Shown: piece after piece, positions 30,711 through 41,129 of the stretch
Position numbering within the stretch: the stretch's first letter is position 1
Layout: the number at the start of each line of letters is the position of its first letter
Assembly: GCF_013299185.1 (NCBI RefSeq)
Contig: NZ_JAAFKG010000014.1
Span: 57,244 to 121,243, forward strand
Direction of reading: 5' to 3'
Length of the DNA: 64,000 nt
Source of the DNA: Microcoleus sp. bin48.metabat.b7b8b9.023
GTDB taxonomy: Bacteria; Cyanobacteriota; Cyanobacteriia; Cyanobacteriales; Microcoleaceae
Notes under the pieces: generated by a model
What the model was told of the DNA's origin: nothing
The model's database searches: none
What the model saw: only the letters and a program-made list of their open reading frames with translations
Translations under genes and position numbers: made by a program

Positions 30711-31349
30711 ATGGAATTATTTACGATCGGACACTCCAATCACAGTATTGAAGCGTTTATTTTGCTGTTACAACAACACGGAATCACAGCGGTTGCGGAC
30801 GTGCGATCGCATCCTTTCAGCCGCTATTTACCTCATTTTAATAAATCAGAAATTACAGATTCTCTGTCTGCTGCGGGCATTCAATATGTTTTTTTGGGGC
30901 AAGAATTGGGTGCGAGGCCGGAAGACTTAAGCTGTTACGATACTAGCGGTAAAGCTTTGTACGATCGCATAGCAGCGACTCCTCTATTTGCCTCAGGAAT
31001 TCAACGCTTGCTCAAAGGCACCACTAATTATAAAATTAGTTTAATGTGTGCGGAAAAAGACCCGATTACTTGTCACCGCACTATTTTAGTTTGCCACAAA
31101 CTCAAGGAATTTAATTTGCAAATAAATCATATTCTGTCCGATGGCAGTGTAGAATCGCACCAGGATGTAGAAGCAAGACTTTTGAGCAAGTTTAACAAAG
31201 GTAAAAACAAAGGTAAAAACAACAATCAGCCAATTCAGTTAAGCTTGTTTGAATTAGAACCTCAAGTTAAAGATGAAATAGTTGATTTAGAAACAGCTTA
31301 TTATCGTTACGGATTGGAAATCGCGTATGTCACCAAAGAAAGCAATTAA
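30711..31349 (+). CDS. DUF488 family protein
   Basis: MELFTIGHSNHSIEAFILLLQQHGITAVADVRSHPFSR...MCAEKDPITCHRTIL. Confidence 0.88.
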   Translation: MELFTIGHSNHSIEAFILLLQQHGITAVADVRSHPFSRYLPHFNKSEITDSLSAAGIQYVFLGQELGARPEDLSCYDTSGKALYDRIAATPLFASGIQRLLKGTTNYKISLMCAEKDPITCHRTILVCHKLKEFNLQINHILSDGSVESHQDVEARLLSKFNKGKNKGKNNNQPIQLSLFELEPQVKDEIVDLETAYYRYGLEIAYVTKESN

Positions 31350-31458
31350 TTTATTTACAATTGGTTTTACTCAAAAAAGTGCCGAGCAATTTTTTGATAC
31401 TTTGATAAAAGCCGGAGTTAGGTACGTTGTTGGGCTTCAGCCCTCTTATATTTATTAG
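31327..31458 (+). pseudogene. truncated second DUF488 gene, disrupted by repeat
   Basis: MSPKKAINLFTIGFTQKSAEQFFDTLIKAGV then repeat-encoded RYVVGLQPSYIY*; overlaps preceding CDS by 23 nt. Confidence 0.8.
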
Positions 31459-31580
31459 ATACTAAGTGAGGCAACATCAATCAAAAACTCGATTTGCCGG
31501 AGTTAGGTACGTTGTTGGGCTTCAGCCCTCTTATATTTATTAGATAGTAAGCGAGGCAACATCAAAAATTCTATTTACAG
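31411..31580. repeat. 85-bp direct duplication containing GGTACGTTGTTGGGCTTCAGCCCTC
   Basis: GCCGGAGTTAGGTACGTTGTTGGGCTTCAGCCCTCTTATATTTATTAGATA at 31411 and 31496. Confidence 0.88.
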
Positions 31581-31606
31581 TTATACCTCATCTTTCTGAT
31601 AAATTC

Positions 31607-31697
31607 TATAGCCTTTCTCAAAAACATGAGGTATGACTGACAGCTTCTATAACCCTTAAACGAAGAAGGGCCCAAGCCCAACAACATACCTCATCTT
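31607..31697. mobile_element. MITE family A copy, degenerate right end
   Basis: TATAGCCTTTCTCAAAAACATGAGGTATGACTGACAGC...CCCAACAACATACCTCATCTTTATTAATG. Confidence 0.68.
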
Positions 31698-31982
31698 TAT
31701 TAATGTAAGGAGATAATCCTTGTTAGAACTTGTTAGAAGTTGATTGCGGGTGTGATTGAGTTGGAGGAAGATATTATTTATTATTGATTAGCTGGCGTTT
31801 TGATTGAAATGGCGATCGATTCTTGATTTTTGATTAATTTTAGTAACAACTCTTGACATCGCATACATTTGAAATTATGGTAGGGCGATCGGCGCGCGGC
31901 ATAGGTTTAGAGATTTTGTTCGAGATTTAACATTCTTCGTGCTATAATTCTGCGGGACTGTAGCAGAAAGGGGTGCTTTTTC

Positions 31983-32693
31983 ATGAAAGCAGAATTTTAT
32001 TATGACTGTCACAGATATATTTGCAGCTTAGTTCAAGTTGATTTTGTCAAAGAATTAAAAATTAAAAATCATCAAGGTTTTGTGTTGGCTGTCAAGCAAG
32101 GAGAAAAGATTGGACTTTTGGGGAAAAGTCGCCATAATGCTAAACAAGTTGATGTGTCTAAGCCGCATTTTTATAATGTAATTAAAGCAGCAATGAGCGC
32201 TTTGGAATTAGAAACTAGAAATGAAGTCATATTAGAGAGAAATCGAACTATTGCTGATGGCGAAGAAATGATTCAGCAGCAAAACCGAGAAATTCGCGTT
32301 TTGAATGAACAGCTTAGAATTCAAGCGACTCAGATTGAGCATTTGTCAAGGGAAAACCAGCAGTTATCGTTGCAGTTAGTTGAGAAGGAAATTAGAGAAA
32401 CTCAAATTAGTCAAGAAATTGAGGAAGATTTAGCGGCGGAAATTGACGATGGGGTTGGGGAAGCTGAGATTAGTGAAGCCATGGATGAATTGCCGATTTT
32501 AGATTCTGGATTTGGATTGGAGTTAGTCGAACATCAGCAGGATTTGCAGGATGTTGAGAAAGCTGAAGAAATCAGCGGAGGCGAGGTTGAAATTGTGGAT
32601 TTAGAAATTGTAGAAAAAGTAGAAGTTCCAGCCGAAAGTGAAATTAAGCACTTGCCTAAAAGAGGTTCACAGAGAAAGATGAGAAAGAAATAA
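31983..32693 (+). CDS. hypothetical coiled-coil protein with acidic C-terminal half
   Basis: 236 aa ORF; IRVLNEQLRIQATQIEHLSRENQQLSLQL. Confidence 0.68.
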   Translation: MKAEFYYDCHRYICSLVQVDFVKELKIKNHQGFVLAVKQGEKIGLLGKSRHNAKQVDVSKPHFYNVIKAAMSALELETRNEVILERNRTIADGEEMIQQQNREIRVLNEQLRIQATQIEHLSRENQQLSLQLVEKEIRETQISQEIEEDLAAEIDDGVGEAEISEAMDELPILDSGFGLELVEHQQDLQDVEKAEEISGGEVEIVDLEIVEKVEVPAESEIKHLPKRGSQRKMRKK

Positions 32694-32725
32694 TGAAAAA
32701 TTATAATTGTTTTTAAACAGTCAAA

Positions 32726-32785
32726 GGTTCGTAGTGAGGACTTCAGTCCGCATCAAATGCAAGGGCTGAAGTCCTCACTACGAAA
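32726..32785. repeat. family D hairpin repeat
   Basis: GGTTCGTAGTGAGGACTTCAGTCC...GGCTGAAGTCCTCACTACGAAAC. Confidence 0.85.
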
Positions 32786-32817
32786 CGGGTGCATCTCATT
32801 TTTGCAAATATATTCGT

Positions 32818-32987
32818 AGGGGCGAAGCATTTCGGCAGTAAATCTCTGGTTCTCATTCATAAATTATGTGCCGAAATGCTTCGCCCTTGCCAAATTGAGT
32901 TTTTGAAGAGGGCGAAGCATGACCGCATATAATTTATTAGTTATAATCTTATATTGACAGCGGTCATGCTTCGCCCCTACACACATA
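32818..32987. repeat. two adjacent GGGGCGAAGCAT palindromic elements
   Basis: GGGGCGAAGCATTTCGGCA...TGCCGAAATGCTTCGCCC and GGGCGAAGCATGACCGC...GCGGTCATGCTTCGCCCC. Confidence 0.82.
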
Positions 32988-33057
32988 TTTGCAAAGCTGA
33001 AGAACACCCTATGAGGCGACTTATTTTATGTGGCGACACACCCTACTAATACTAAGC

Positions 33058-33666
33058 TTATAGCATTTTTAGTCGGGATTTCTCGGCGATTAGGTACTCC
33101 GGTACCCAAAAACGATCGACAGACATGAGAATAGCTACAGATATGAAAATATCAATATTTTCTCCCATTTCCTCAGTGGGCAATAAGCCAAATAATTCGT
33201 CGAATTCCTTGACATCTGCTAAAATATTATCAATGTCTTCTACAAGTTCGTCCGGGTAAATGCAGTGGATTCCTCTCTCATCTTCATAATATGCTTCTTC
33301 GTCAGGAAAGAATTGTGAGGGTTTGAGTGTTTCCATCAGATAATCTAGCTTGTGAAATTCTGTTTCAGGAACGATCGCAGCTAGATCTTTCCCTGCTTGC
33401 TGTAAAATAAAACGATCGCCCTTTTGCATCACTCGTTTCACGATCGCGATCGCATTTTCGCAAAATTCCTCAACAGTTAAGTGGAAAAACCCCTCAGAGT
33501 CGATCGCCAGTTTAGCGCCCGCAGCCGCGCCCACAGCAGAATTTTGACAATTATCCAGGGCGATCGGTAAGATCGTAGGTGCGATCGAACTACGGTCAGC
33601 AGCATTAAATCCTTCAGTCATCAGTCGTTCCTCAAGATACGCATAATTGTTGACAATATTGCACAA
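33058..33666 (-). CDS. hypothetical protein with Phd/YefM-like segment
   Basis: FCENAIAIVKRVMQKGDRFILQQAGKDLAAIVPETEFHKL; start site uncertain. Confidence 0.5.
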   Translation of the reverse strand: MCNIVNNYAYLEERLMTEGFNAADRSSIAPTILPIALDNCQNSAVGAAAGAKLAIDSEGFFHLTVEEFCENAIAIVKRVMQKGDRFILQQAGKDLAAIVPETEFHKLDYLMETLKPSQFFPDEEAYYEDERGIHCIYPDELVEDIDNILADVKEFDELFGLLPTEEMGENIDIFISVAILMSVDRFWVPEYLIAEKSRLKML

Positions 33667-33711
33667 TAGAGAAAATTGTAAATATATAGCACCTACGTCT
33701 TTTTACCGCTG

Positions 33712-36700
33712 ATGAATAGCAAATTTCTCGATCGACTCCACCACCCCTCGCGCCCAGTCATCGTCTTCGACGGCGCCATGGGAACCAACCTGCAAGTCCA
33801 AAACCTCACCGCAGAAGACTTCGGCGGTAAAGAATACGAAGGCTGTAACGAATATCTCGTGCACACCAAGCCGGAAGCAGTCGCCATCGTGCACCGAGGA
33901 TTCCTCGAAGCAGGCGCCGATGTCATCGAAACAGACACCTTCGGCGCTGCTTCCATCGTGCTCGCGGAGTACGATTTAGCAGACAAAGCCTATTATCTCA
34001 ACAAAACGGCGGCTGAACTCGCCAAGAATATCGCAGCAGAATTTGACACGCCCGAAAAACCGAGATTTGTCGCAGGATCGATCGGCCCTGGCACCAAATT
34101 GCCAACCTTAGGACACATTGATTTTGACACGCTTACCGCCGCTTTTACCGAACAAGCAGAAGGACTTTATGACGGTGGCGTTGACTTATTTATTGTCGAA
34201 ACTTGTCAAGATGTACTGCAAATTAAATCAGCATTAAATGCCATTGAAGAAGTATTTAAGAAAAAAGGTGCGCGGATTCCGTTAATGGTATCAGTCACAA
34301 TGGAAGCCACCGGCACAATGTTAGTCGGTTCCGACATCAGCGCCGCTTTAGCTATTTTGCAGCCCTATCCCATAGATATTTTAGGATTAAACTGCGCCAC
34401 CGGGCCCGATCGCATGGCGGAACACGTCAAATATCTATCCGAACATTCGCCCTTCGTGGTTTCCTGCGTACCAAACGCTGGTTTACCCGAAAACATTGGC
34501 GGCCACGCACACTACAAACTGACGCCGATTGAATTAAAAATGGCCTTGATGCGCTTCGTCGAAGACTTAGGCGTGCAAGTCATCGGCGGCTGCTGTGGCA
34601 CTCGCTACGATCACATCCGCGAACTGTCAGAAATTGGCACAACTCTTAAACCCAAGATTCGCGAAATTACTTGGGAACCAGCCGCTGCTTCAATTTATAG
34701 CGCCCAACCCTACGAACAAGAAAATTCCTTCTTAATTGTCGGGGAAAAACTCAACGCTAGCGGTTCCAAAAAATGCCGCGATTTGCTAAACGCTGAAGAC
34801 TGGGACGGTTTAGTAGCAATGGCTAGAGAACAAGTGCGAGAAGGCGCGCACGTTCTCGATGTCAACGTCGATTATGTCGGGCGCGACGGCGTGCGCGATA
34901 TGAAAGAATTAGTTTCTCGCGTTGTGACTAATGCAACTCTGCCTTTAATGCTGGATTCCACCGAGTGGGAAAAGATGGAAGCTGGCTTAAAAGTGGCGGG
35001 CGGCAAATGTTTGCTAAATTCTACCAACTATGAAGACGGAGAACCGCGTTTTTATCAAGTTTTGGAGTTGGCGAAAAAATACGGCGCGGGGATTGTGATC
35101 GGGACGATTGACGAAGACGGGATGGCGCGAACTGCTGACCAAAAATTTGCGATCGCCCAACGCGCCTACAACGCTGCCCTCGCCTACGGAATTCCCGCCT
35201 CAGAACTCTTTTTTGACACCCTGGCTTTGCCAATTTCTACCGGGATTGAAGAAGACCGAAAAAACGGCAAAGCTACCATCGAATCCATCCGCCGCATCCG
35301 CCAAGAATTGCCGGGATGTCACGTGATTTTGGGAGTTTCTAACATTTCCTTTGGCTTGAATCCGGCGGCGCGCCAAGTTCTCAATTCCATGTTTTTGCAC
35401 GAAGCGATGCAGGCGGGGATGGATTCGGCTATTATCAGCGCTAATAAGATTTTGCCGATCGCCAAAATCGACCCCAAACACCAAGAAATCTGCCGCAAAC
35501 TGATCTACGACCAACGCGAGTTCGACGGCGATATTTGCGTTTACGACCCCTTGGGCGACCTGACAACGGTGTTTGCGGGCAAAACTACCAAGCGCGATCG
35601 TACCCAAGACGAAAACCTCCCCGTCGAAGAACGATTGAAGCGCCACATCATCGACGGCGAACGCATCGGCCTCGACATCCAACTAGCCAAAGCATTAGAA
35701 ACCTATCCGCCACTGCAAATTATCAATACCTTCTTGTTAGATGGGATGAAAGTAGTCGGAGAATTGTTCGGATCGGGACAAATGCAATTGCCATTTGTAT
35801 TGCAGTCAGCAGAAACCATGAAAGCGGCAGTTGCTTATTTAGAACCGTACATGGAAAAGTCCGAATCCGGGGACAATGCTAAAGGCACATTTATCATTGC
35901 AACTGTCAAAGGCGACGTTCACGACATCGGCAAAAACTTAGTTGATATTATCCTATCAAACAACGGCTACCGAGTAATTAATTTGGGAATTAAACAGCCA
36001 GTTGACAATATCATCGAAGCCTACGAAAAGCACAAAGCTGATTGTATCGCCATGAGTGGCTTGCTGGTAAAATCTACCGCATTTATGAAGGAAAATCTGG
36101 AAGTATTCAACCAGAAAGGAATCACTGTCCCCGTAATTTTGGGAGGTGCTGCTTTGACTCCCAAGTTTGTCCATGAAGACTGCCAAAATACCTATAAAGG
36201 TAAAGTCGTTTACGGCAAAGATGCGTTTTCTGACTTGCATTTTATGGACAAACTGATGCCAGCCAAATCTGCTGGAAACTGGGAAGATTTGGCTGGATTT
36301 TTAGATGAAGTTGGGAGTGAGAATGGGGTGGTGAAAGCAGCTAAAACTTCGGCAGAAACTGCGGTTGAGGATGCGAAGAAGGCAGACACTCCGGTGATTG
36401 TTGATACCAAGCGTTCCGAAGCAGTTGATGCAAATATCGATCGCCCGAATCCTCCTTTCTGGGGAACCAAACTGTTATCGCCCGAAGAAATCCCCTTTGA
36501 AGAGCTTTTCTGGCACTTAGATTTGCAAGCATTAGTCGCGGGACAGTGGCAATTCCGCAAGCCAAAAGACCAATCGCGAGAAGAATACGATGCTTTCTTG
36601 GCAGAGAAAGTTTATCCCATACTGGAAGAATGGAAACACAAAATTATTACCGAAAAGTTACTGCATCCCCAAGCAATTTACGGGTATTTTCCTTGTCAAG

Positions 36701-37263
36701 CTGAGGGAAATTCGTTGCATATTTACAACCCGGAAATTATGAGTAACGGGCAAGATGTATCTACACCCGCCACAACATTGACATTTCCCCGGCAAAAATC
36801 GGCGCGCAGGCTGTGCATTGCCGACTTCTTCGCGCCGAAAGAATCGGGCAAAATCGATGTATTTCCGATGCAAGTGGCGACGGTGGGAGAAGTTGCTACG
36901 GAGTACGCCCAAAAGCTATTTGCTAACAATCAATATACCGATTACCTCTACTTCCACGGGTTGGCGGTACAGACAGCGGAAGCGGTAGCAGAATGGACTC
37001 ACGCGCGGATTCGCCGAGAATTGGGCTTTGCTAGCGAGGAACCGGACAACATTCGGGATATGCTGGCGCAGCGATATCGCGGTTCGCGCTACAGTTTCGG
37101 CTATCCGGCTTGTCCGAATATGGCGGATCAGTACAAGCAATTAGATTTGTTAAAGTGCGATCGTATAAACCTGTACATGGATGAAAGCGAACAGCTTTAT
37201 CCGGAACAATCCACCACTGCAATTATCACCTATCACCCAGCCGCGAAATACTTCAGTGCTTAA
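33712..37263 (+). CDS. metH: cobalamin-dependent methionine synthase
   Basis: 1183 aa; [28 protein letters not shown]12-binding DVHDIGKNL. Confidence 0.94.
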   Translation: MNSKFLDRLHHPSRPVIVFDGAMGTNLQVQNLTAEDFGGKEYEGCNEYLVHTKPEAVAIVHRGFLEAGADVIETDTFGAASIVLAEYDLADKAYYLNKTAAELAKNIAAEFDTPEKPRFVAGSIGPGTKLPTLGHIDFDTLTAAFTEQAEGLYDGGVDLFIVETCQDVLQIKSALNAIEEVFKKKGARIPLMVSVTMEATGTMLVGSDISAALAILQPYPIDILGLNCATGPDRMAEHVKYLSEHSPFVVSCVPNAGLPENIGGHAHYKLTPIELKMALMRFVEDLGVQVIGGCCGTRYDHIRELSEIGTTLKPKIREITWEPAAASIYSAQPYEQENSFLIVGEKLNASGSKKCRDLLNAEDWDGLVAMAREQVREGAHVLDVNVDYVGRDGVRDMKELVSRVVTNATLPLMLDSTEWEKMEAGLKVAGGKCLLNSTNYEDGEPRFYQVLELAKKYGAGIVIGTIDEDGMARTADQKFAIAQRAYNAALAYGIPASELFFDTLALPISTGIEEDRKNGKATIESIRRIRQELPGCHVILGVSNISFGLNPAARQVLNSMFLHEAMQAGMDSAIISANKILPIAKIDPKHQEICRKLIYDQREFDGDICVYDPLGDLTTVFAGKTTKRDRTQDENLPVEERLKRHIIDGERIGLDIQLAKALETYPPLQIINTFLLDGMKVVGELFGSGQMQLPFVLQSAETMKAAVAYLEPYMEKSESGDNAKGTFIIATVKGDVHDIGKNLVDIILSNNGYRVINLGIKQPVDNIIEAYEKHKADCIAMSGLLVKSTAFMKENLEVFNQKGITVPVILGGAALTPKFVHEDCQNTYKGKVVYGKDAFSDLHFMDKLMPAKSAGNWEDLAGFLDEVGSENGVVKAAKTSAETAVEDAKKADTPVIVDTKRSEAVDANIDRPNPPFWGTKLLSPEEIPFEELFWHLDLQALVAGQWQFRKPKDQSREEYDAFLAEKVYPILEEWKHKIITEKLLHPQAIYGYFPCQAEGNSLHIYNPEIMSNGQDVSTPATTLTFPRQKSARRLCIADFFAPKESGKIDVFPMQVATVGEVATEYAQKLFANNQYTDYLYFHGLAVQTAEAVAEWTHARIRRELGFASEEPDNIRDMLAQRYRGSRYSFGYPACPNMADQYKQLDLLKCDRINLYMDESEQLYPEQSTTAIITYHPAAKYFSA

Positions 37264-37309
37264 TTATTTGGTGCGCGCGGACTAATCTGTTGTGCATTTA
37301 AATCCCTCG

Positions 37310-38413
37310 GGTTTGTAGTGAGGACTTTAGTCCGCATTTGGAGAGGACTAACTGGTTTGTAGTGAGGACTTTAGTCCGCATTTGGAGAGAACTAAAGTCC
37401 TGACTACGAACCTCTATTATGGGTTTGTAGTGAGGACTTTAGTCCGCATTTAGAGAGGACTAACTGGTTTGTAGTGAGGACTTTAGTCCGCATTTGGAGA
37501 GGACTAAAGTCCTGACTACGAACCTCTATTATGGGTTTGTAGTGAGGACTTTAGTCCGCATTTGGAGAGGACTAACTGGTTTGTAGTGAGGACTTTAGTC
37601 CGCATTTGGAGAGGACTAAAGTCCTGACTACGAACCTCTATTATGGGTTTGTAGTGAGAACTTTAGTCCGCATTTGGAGAGGACTAACTGGTTTGTAGTG
37701 AGGACTTTAGTCCGCATTTGGAGAGGACTAACTGGTTTGTAGTGAGGACTTTAGTCCGCATTTGGAGAGGACTAAAGTCCTGACTACGAACCTCTATTAT
37801 GGGTTTGTAGTGAGGACTTTAGTCCGCATTTGGAGAGGACTAAAGTCCTGACTACGAACCTCTATTATGGGTTTGTAGTGAGACTACGAACCTCTATTAT
37901 GGGTTTGTAGTGAGGACTTTAGTCCGCATTTGGAGAGGACTAAAGTCCTGACTACGAACCTCTATTATGGGTTTGTAGTGAGGACTTTAGTCCGCATTTG
38001 GAGAGGACTAACTGGTTTGTAGTGAGGACTTTAGTCCGCATTTAGAGAGGACTAAAGTCCTCACTACGAACCTCTATTATGGGTTTGTAGTGAGGACTTT
38101 AGTCCGCATTTGGAGAGGACTAAAGTCCTGACTACGAACCTCTATTATGGGTTTGTAGTGAGGACTTTAGTCCGCATTTGGAGAGGACTAAAGTCCTGAC
38201 TACGAACCTCTATTATGGGTTTGTAGTGAGGACTTTAGTCCGCATTTGGAGAGGACTAAAGTCCTGACTACGAACCTCTATTATGGGTTTGTAGTGAGGA
38301 CTTTAGTCCGCATTTGGAGAGGACTAAAGTCCTGAATACGAACCTCTATTATGGGTTTGTAGTGAGGACTTTAGTCCGCATTTGGAGAGGACTAAAGTCC
38401 TGACTACGAACCT
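37310..38413. repeat. large tandem array of family D hairpin units (~19 units; 68-bp and 44-bp types)
   Basis: GTTTGTAGTGAGGACTTTAGTCCGCATTTGGAGAGGACTAAAGTCCTGACTACGAACCTCTATTATGG repeated. Confidence 0.97.
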
Positions 38414-38481
38414 AGAAAATAAAAAAGCACCTTAAAAAAAGTGCTTTTATCAACATGAAGTTTGATTGTCTGACCAAACTT

Positions 38482-39105
38482 TTACAAATGATTCCGGGGA
38501 GTACGGGCGCCGGCAGATGCTCCAGCCATTGAAGCAACCAAACCCAATAACGAGCCGAACAAAAATGACCAACCAGCTTTCGCGGCATTTTCAGCAATAT
38601 TGCGAGCATCCTGAGCAGAAACGCTAGGCGCTTGGTTGGGGAGATTCACATTACCTTGCTGCGCTTGATTAATCGCTGCTCCGGCATTCGCTGCTACTAC
38701 GCCAAAAGTCCCGGCTACGCCATTTGCTAACAGCCAAGAGCCAATTGTTAAGGTAGTTGCCCACAAAATTGCCCCGTTCAAAAGCGCGGTGCTGCGGTTC
38801 ATCGGGCCGCAAGCGCGTGCAGTTACCCAACCGCCAACGCCCAAGCTGATTAATAAACTGATAATTGACCAAATTCCTACTCCGGTACCCACGCTGCCGG
38901 CTATACTGCGGGGAGCTCCTGAATTAGCAATGTTGCTCAAACCGATCGCAGCACCCAATGCACTTAACACCAGTTGTGTGCCAATTGCAATTACCAAACC
39001 TGAAAAAATTGGGCCCCACCGCACTAAATCGTGATATTCCATGACCGGCTTAACTAGAGTCTGCTCGGTAACAACGTTGTCTACTGGTCTATTTACGTAT
39101 GCCAT
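38482..39105 (-). CDS. hypothetical multi-TM glycine-rich membrane protein
   Basis: Several hydrophobic Gly/Ala-rich segments, 207 aa. Confidence 0.7.
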   Translation of the reverse strand: MAYVNRPVDNVVTEQTLVKPVMEYHDLVRWGPIFSGLVIAIGTQLVLSALGAAIGLSNIANSGAPRSIAGSVGTGVGIWSIISLLISLGVGGWVTARACGPMNRSTALLNGAILWATTLTIGSWLLANGVAGTFGVVAANAGAAINQAQQGNVNLPNQAPSVSAQDARNIAENAAKAGWSFLFGSLLGLVASMAGASAGARTPRNHL

Positions 39106-39355
39106 AGCTATTGCTTTCCTTTGAGAGTTGGTTTTATTTTTAACAATCTTTCACCTAAGCATTGATTGTGGCTGAGATTGATAGAAACCATATCTGCCTG
39201 GGGAAATAACCAGTATCTATGTCTGAAGAAATAAAGTAAAAAGTCATCAGCTTTGGGCCAGCAGCTATTAGCTAATAACTGATGACTGATGGCTGACAAC
39301 CAATAACTATTTTATCCAGTTAAAGAACTTCGCTGATGTATATAGGAAAGGCGGC

Positions 39356-39682
39356 TTAACGCAATCTGACAGCCGTCCCAACGGCAGTAATCAACAGCAA
39401 AGCCCCCGAAGAGTCTACATTAATCGTGCCGGTGTCAACTTCGACCCCGATAACGGCATTAGCACCCAGGCGCTGGGCCCGTTTTTCGAGTTCCGCGAGG
39501 GCATCTCGCTGTCCTTTGAGAAACACTTCCTCGTAACTGCCGGTGCGCCCGCCGATGATGTCGCGAATCCCCGCGAAAAAATCTCGCAGGGCGTTGGTGC
39601 CGTAGACAACCTCGGCAGTTACAATTCCCAAGTAAGATTGAATTTCTGCTCCTTGGATGATATCAGTTGTTGTTACAATCAT
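39356..39682 (-). CDS. YbjQ/DUF74 heavy-metal-binding-domain family protein
   Basis: MIVTTTDIIQGAEIQSYLGIVTAEVVYGTNALRDFFAGIRDIIGGRTGSYE. Confidence 0.88.
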   Translation of the reverse strand: MIVTTTDIIQGAEIQSYLGIVTAEVVYGTNALRDFFAGIRDIIGGRTGSYEEVFLKGQRDALAELEKRAQRLGANAVIGVEVDTGTINVDSSGALLLITAVGTAVRLR

Positions 39683-39832
39683 CAGTTGGCCTCAAGTGCG
39701 AAAATTTTGAGTTGGTCGATTTCTGTAGGTTTACTACATCTCCCCGCTCAAAGATTCCAGGCAAACCCTAAGCTGTAAGCTTGTTAAGCTGACAGCAATT
39801 CGCTCTTTTAATCCACACACTCTTTGAAAAAA

Positions 39833-40933
39833 ATGGCCGTCCACAAACAAAGTCTCTTGGTATTCAGTACACTTTTGGTAGCGGGATTCGCGATCGCAAC
39901 GCCGCAGATAGCGCTCTCAGCAGACACACCAGAGGAAGTTCAACCTAAAAATAATGCAAATTTAGATAGTCTGCTGCGACAAGGACGCGAGTTGGTAGAT
40001 TTAGGAGACTACAGCAAGGCGATCGCCATTTATCAACAAGCAGCCCGTTTAGATGCGGAAAACCCGCGCATTTTTTCCGGTATTGCTTATTTACAAGCGC
40101 GTCAGGGAAACTATCAAGCCTCAGTGGAATTTTACCAACAGGCGATCGGTCTGGAACCGAAAAATGCTGACTTTCAATACGCCTTAGGATATGCTATGGC
40201 GAACCTGCAAAACTATCCCGCAGCAGCAGCAGCTTACCGTCGCGCCGCCCAGCTCGATCGCAAAAATGTCAACGCCCGAATTGGACTCGGAGTGGTGCTG
40301 TTTCAGCAAAAAGATTACAGCGGTGCATTTAAAGCATACCAAGAGGCGATCGCCCTCGATCCGAAAAGTTGGCAAGCTTATTCTTCATTGGGTTTAGTAT
40401 TGATCCAGCAGGGAAACTTTGCCAGTGCTGTCACCGTACTCAAACAAGCAGCCAAACTCGCTCCCAAACAAGCCAGCATTCAGTTAAAATTAGGTACTGC
40501 TTTGCTGCGTAGTGGCAACACTTCCGAAGGGCTAGCAGCTTTTGAAGAAGCGTCAAAACTAGAGCCGCGGAATCCCGAAGTACAGTTAGAAATTGGCGAA
40601 CTTCTCAGATCTCAAAACGACTTAGAAGGAGCGATTTTAGCTTATAAGCGAGCGATTGACGTGCGACCGAATCTAGTGAGCGCATACGTGGCAATCGGAG
40701 AAATTCAACTAGAAAAACAAGATTTTTCAGGAGCAATTATCACTTTTCGGCGAGTGATCCAGCTCGATCCAGCCCGAGGAGAAGCTTATTACAACATGGG
40801 TCAAGCATTCAAAGCGCGCGATCGCAAATCCGACGCAATTCAAGCTTTTCAACAAGCCCTAGACACTTACCGCCAGCAAGGCAACAATGATGGCGCACAA
40901 AAAGCCGAGGCGGCGCTTAATGAACTGAAGTAA
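39833..40933 (+). CDS. TPR repeat protein, secreted
   Basis: Signal-like N-terminus and ~8 TPRs (GDYSKAIAIYQQAARLDAENP). Confidence 0.88.
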   Translation: MAVHKQSLLVFSTLLVAGFAIATPQIALSADTPEEVQPKNNANLDSLLRQGRELVDLGDYSKAIAIYQQAARLDAENPRIFSGIAYLQARQGNYQASVEFYQQAIGLEPKNADFQYALGYAMANLQNYPAAAAAYRRAAQLDRKNVNARIGLGVVLFQQKDYSGAFKAYQEAIALDPKSWQAYSSLGLVLIQQGNFASAVTVLKQAAKLAPKQASIQLKLGTALLRSGNTSEGLAAFEEASKLEPRNPEVQLEIGELLRSQNDLEGAILAYKRAIDVRPNLVSAYVAIGEIQLEKQDFSGAIITFRRVIQLDPARGEAYYNMGQAFKARDRKSDAIQAFQQALDTYRQQGNNDGAQKAEAALNELK

Positions 40934-40989
40934 TTAGTCAGTTGATAGTTGATAGTTGATAGTGTTTCTGATGGGTCAGAATCAACAAT

Positions 40990-41122
40990 CCCCGATCGCG
41001 CGATACTCAGAAACCGGGTTTCTTCGGAAAATCTCGTGAAGAGGCGTAAATTCTCAGAGAAACCCGGTTTCTTGGACGCTTGCGCGTGGAACTCAGAAAC
41101 CGGGTTTCTTGGATGCGCGTAG
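40990..41122. repeat. AAACCGGGTTTCT palindromes (three)
   Basis: CAGAAACCGGGTTTCTTCGG / GAGAAACCCGGTTTCTTGG / CAGAAACCGGGTTTCTTGG. Confidence 0.8.
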
Positions 41123-41129
41123 GTTCTTT

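Noticed and set aside
30646-30930. 94-aa + strand ORF
   Set aside because: Out of frame over the DUF488 gene 30711..31349
33666-33712. Cobalamin riboswitch upstream of metH
   Set aside because: Gap to the upstream ORF is only about 45 bp and no B12-box-like motif was seen
35200-35682. 160-aa minus-strand ORF
   Set aside because: Antisense shadow ORF inside metH
37310-38413. CRISPR array
   Set aside because: No distinct unique spacers; units are near-identical head-to-tail hairpins and no cas genes are present
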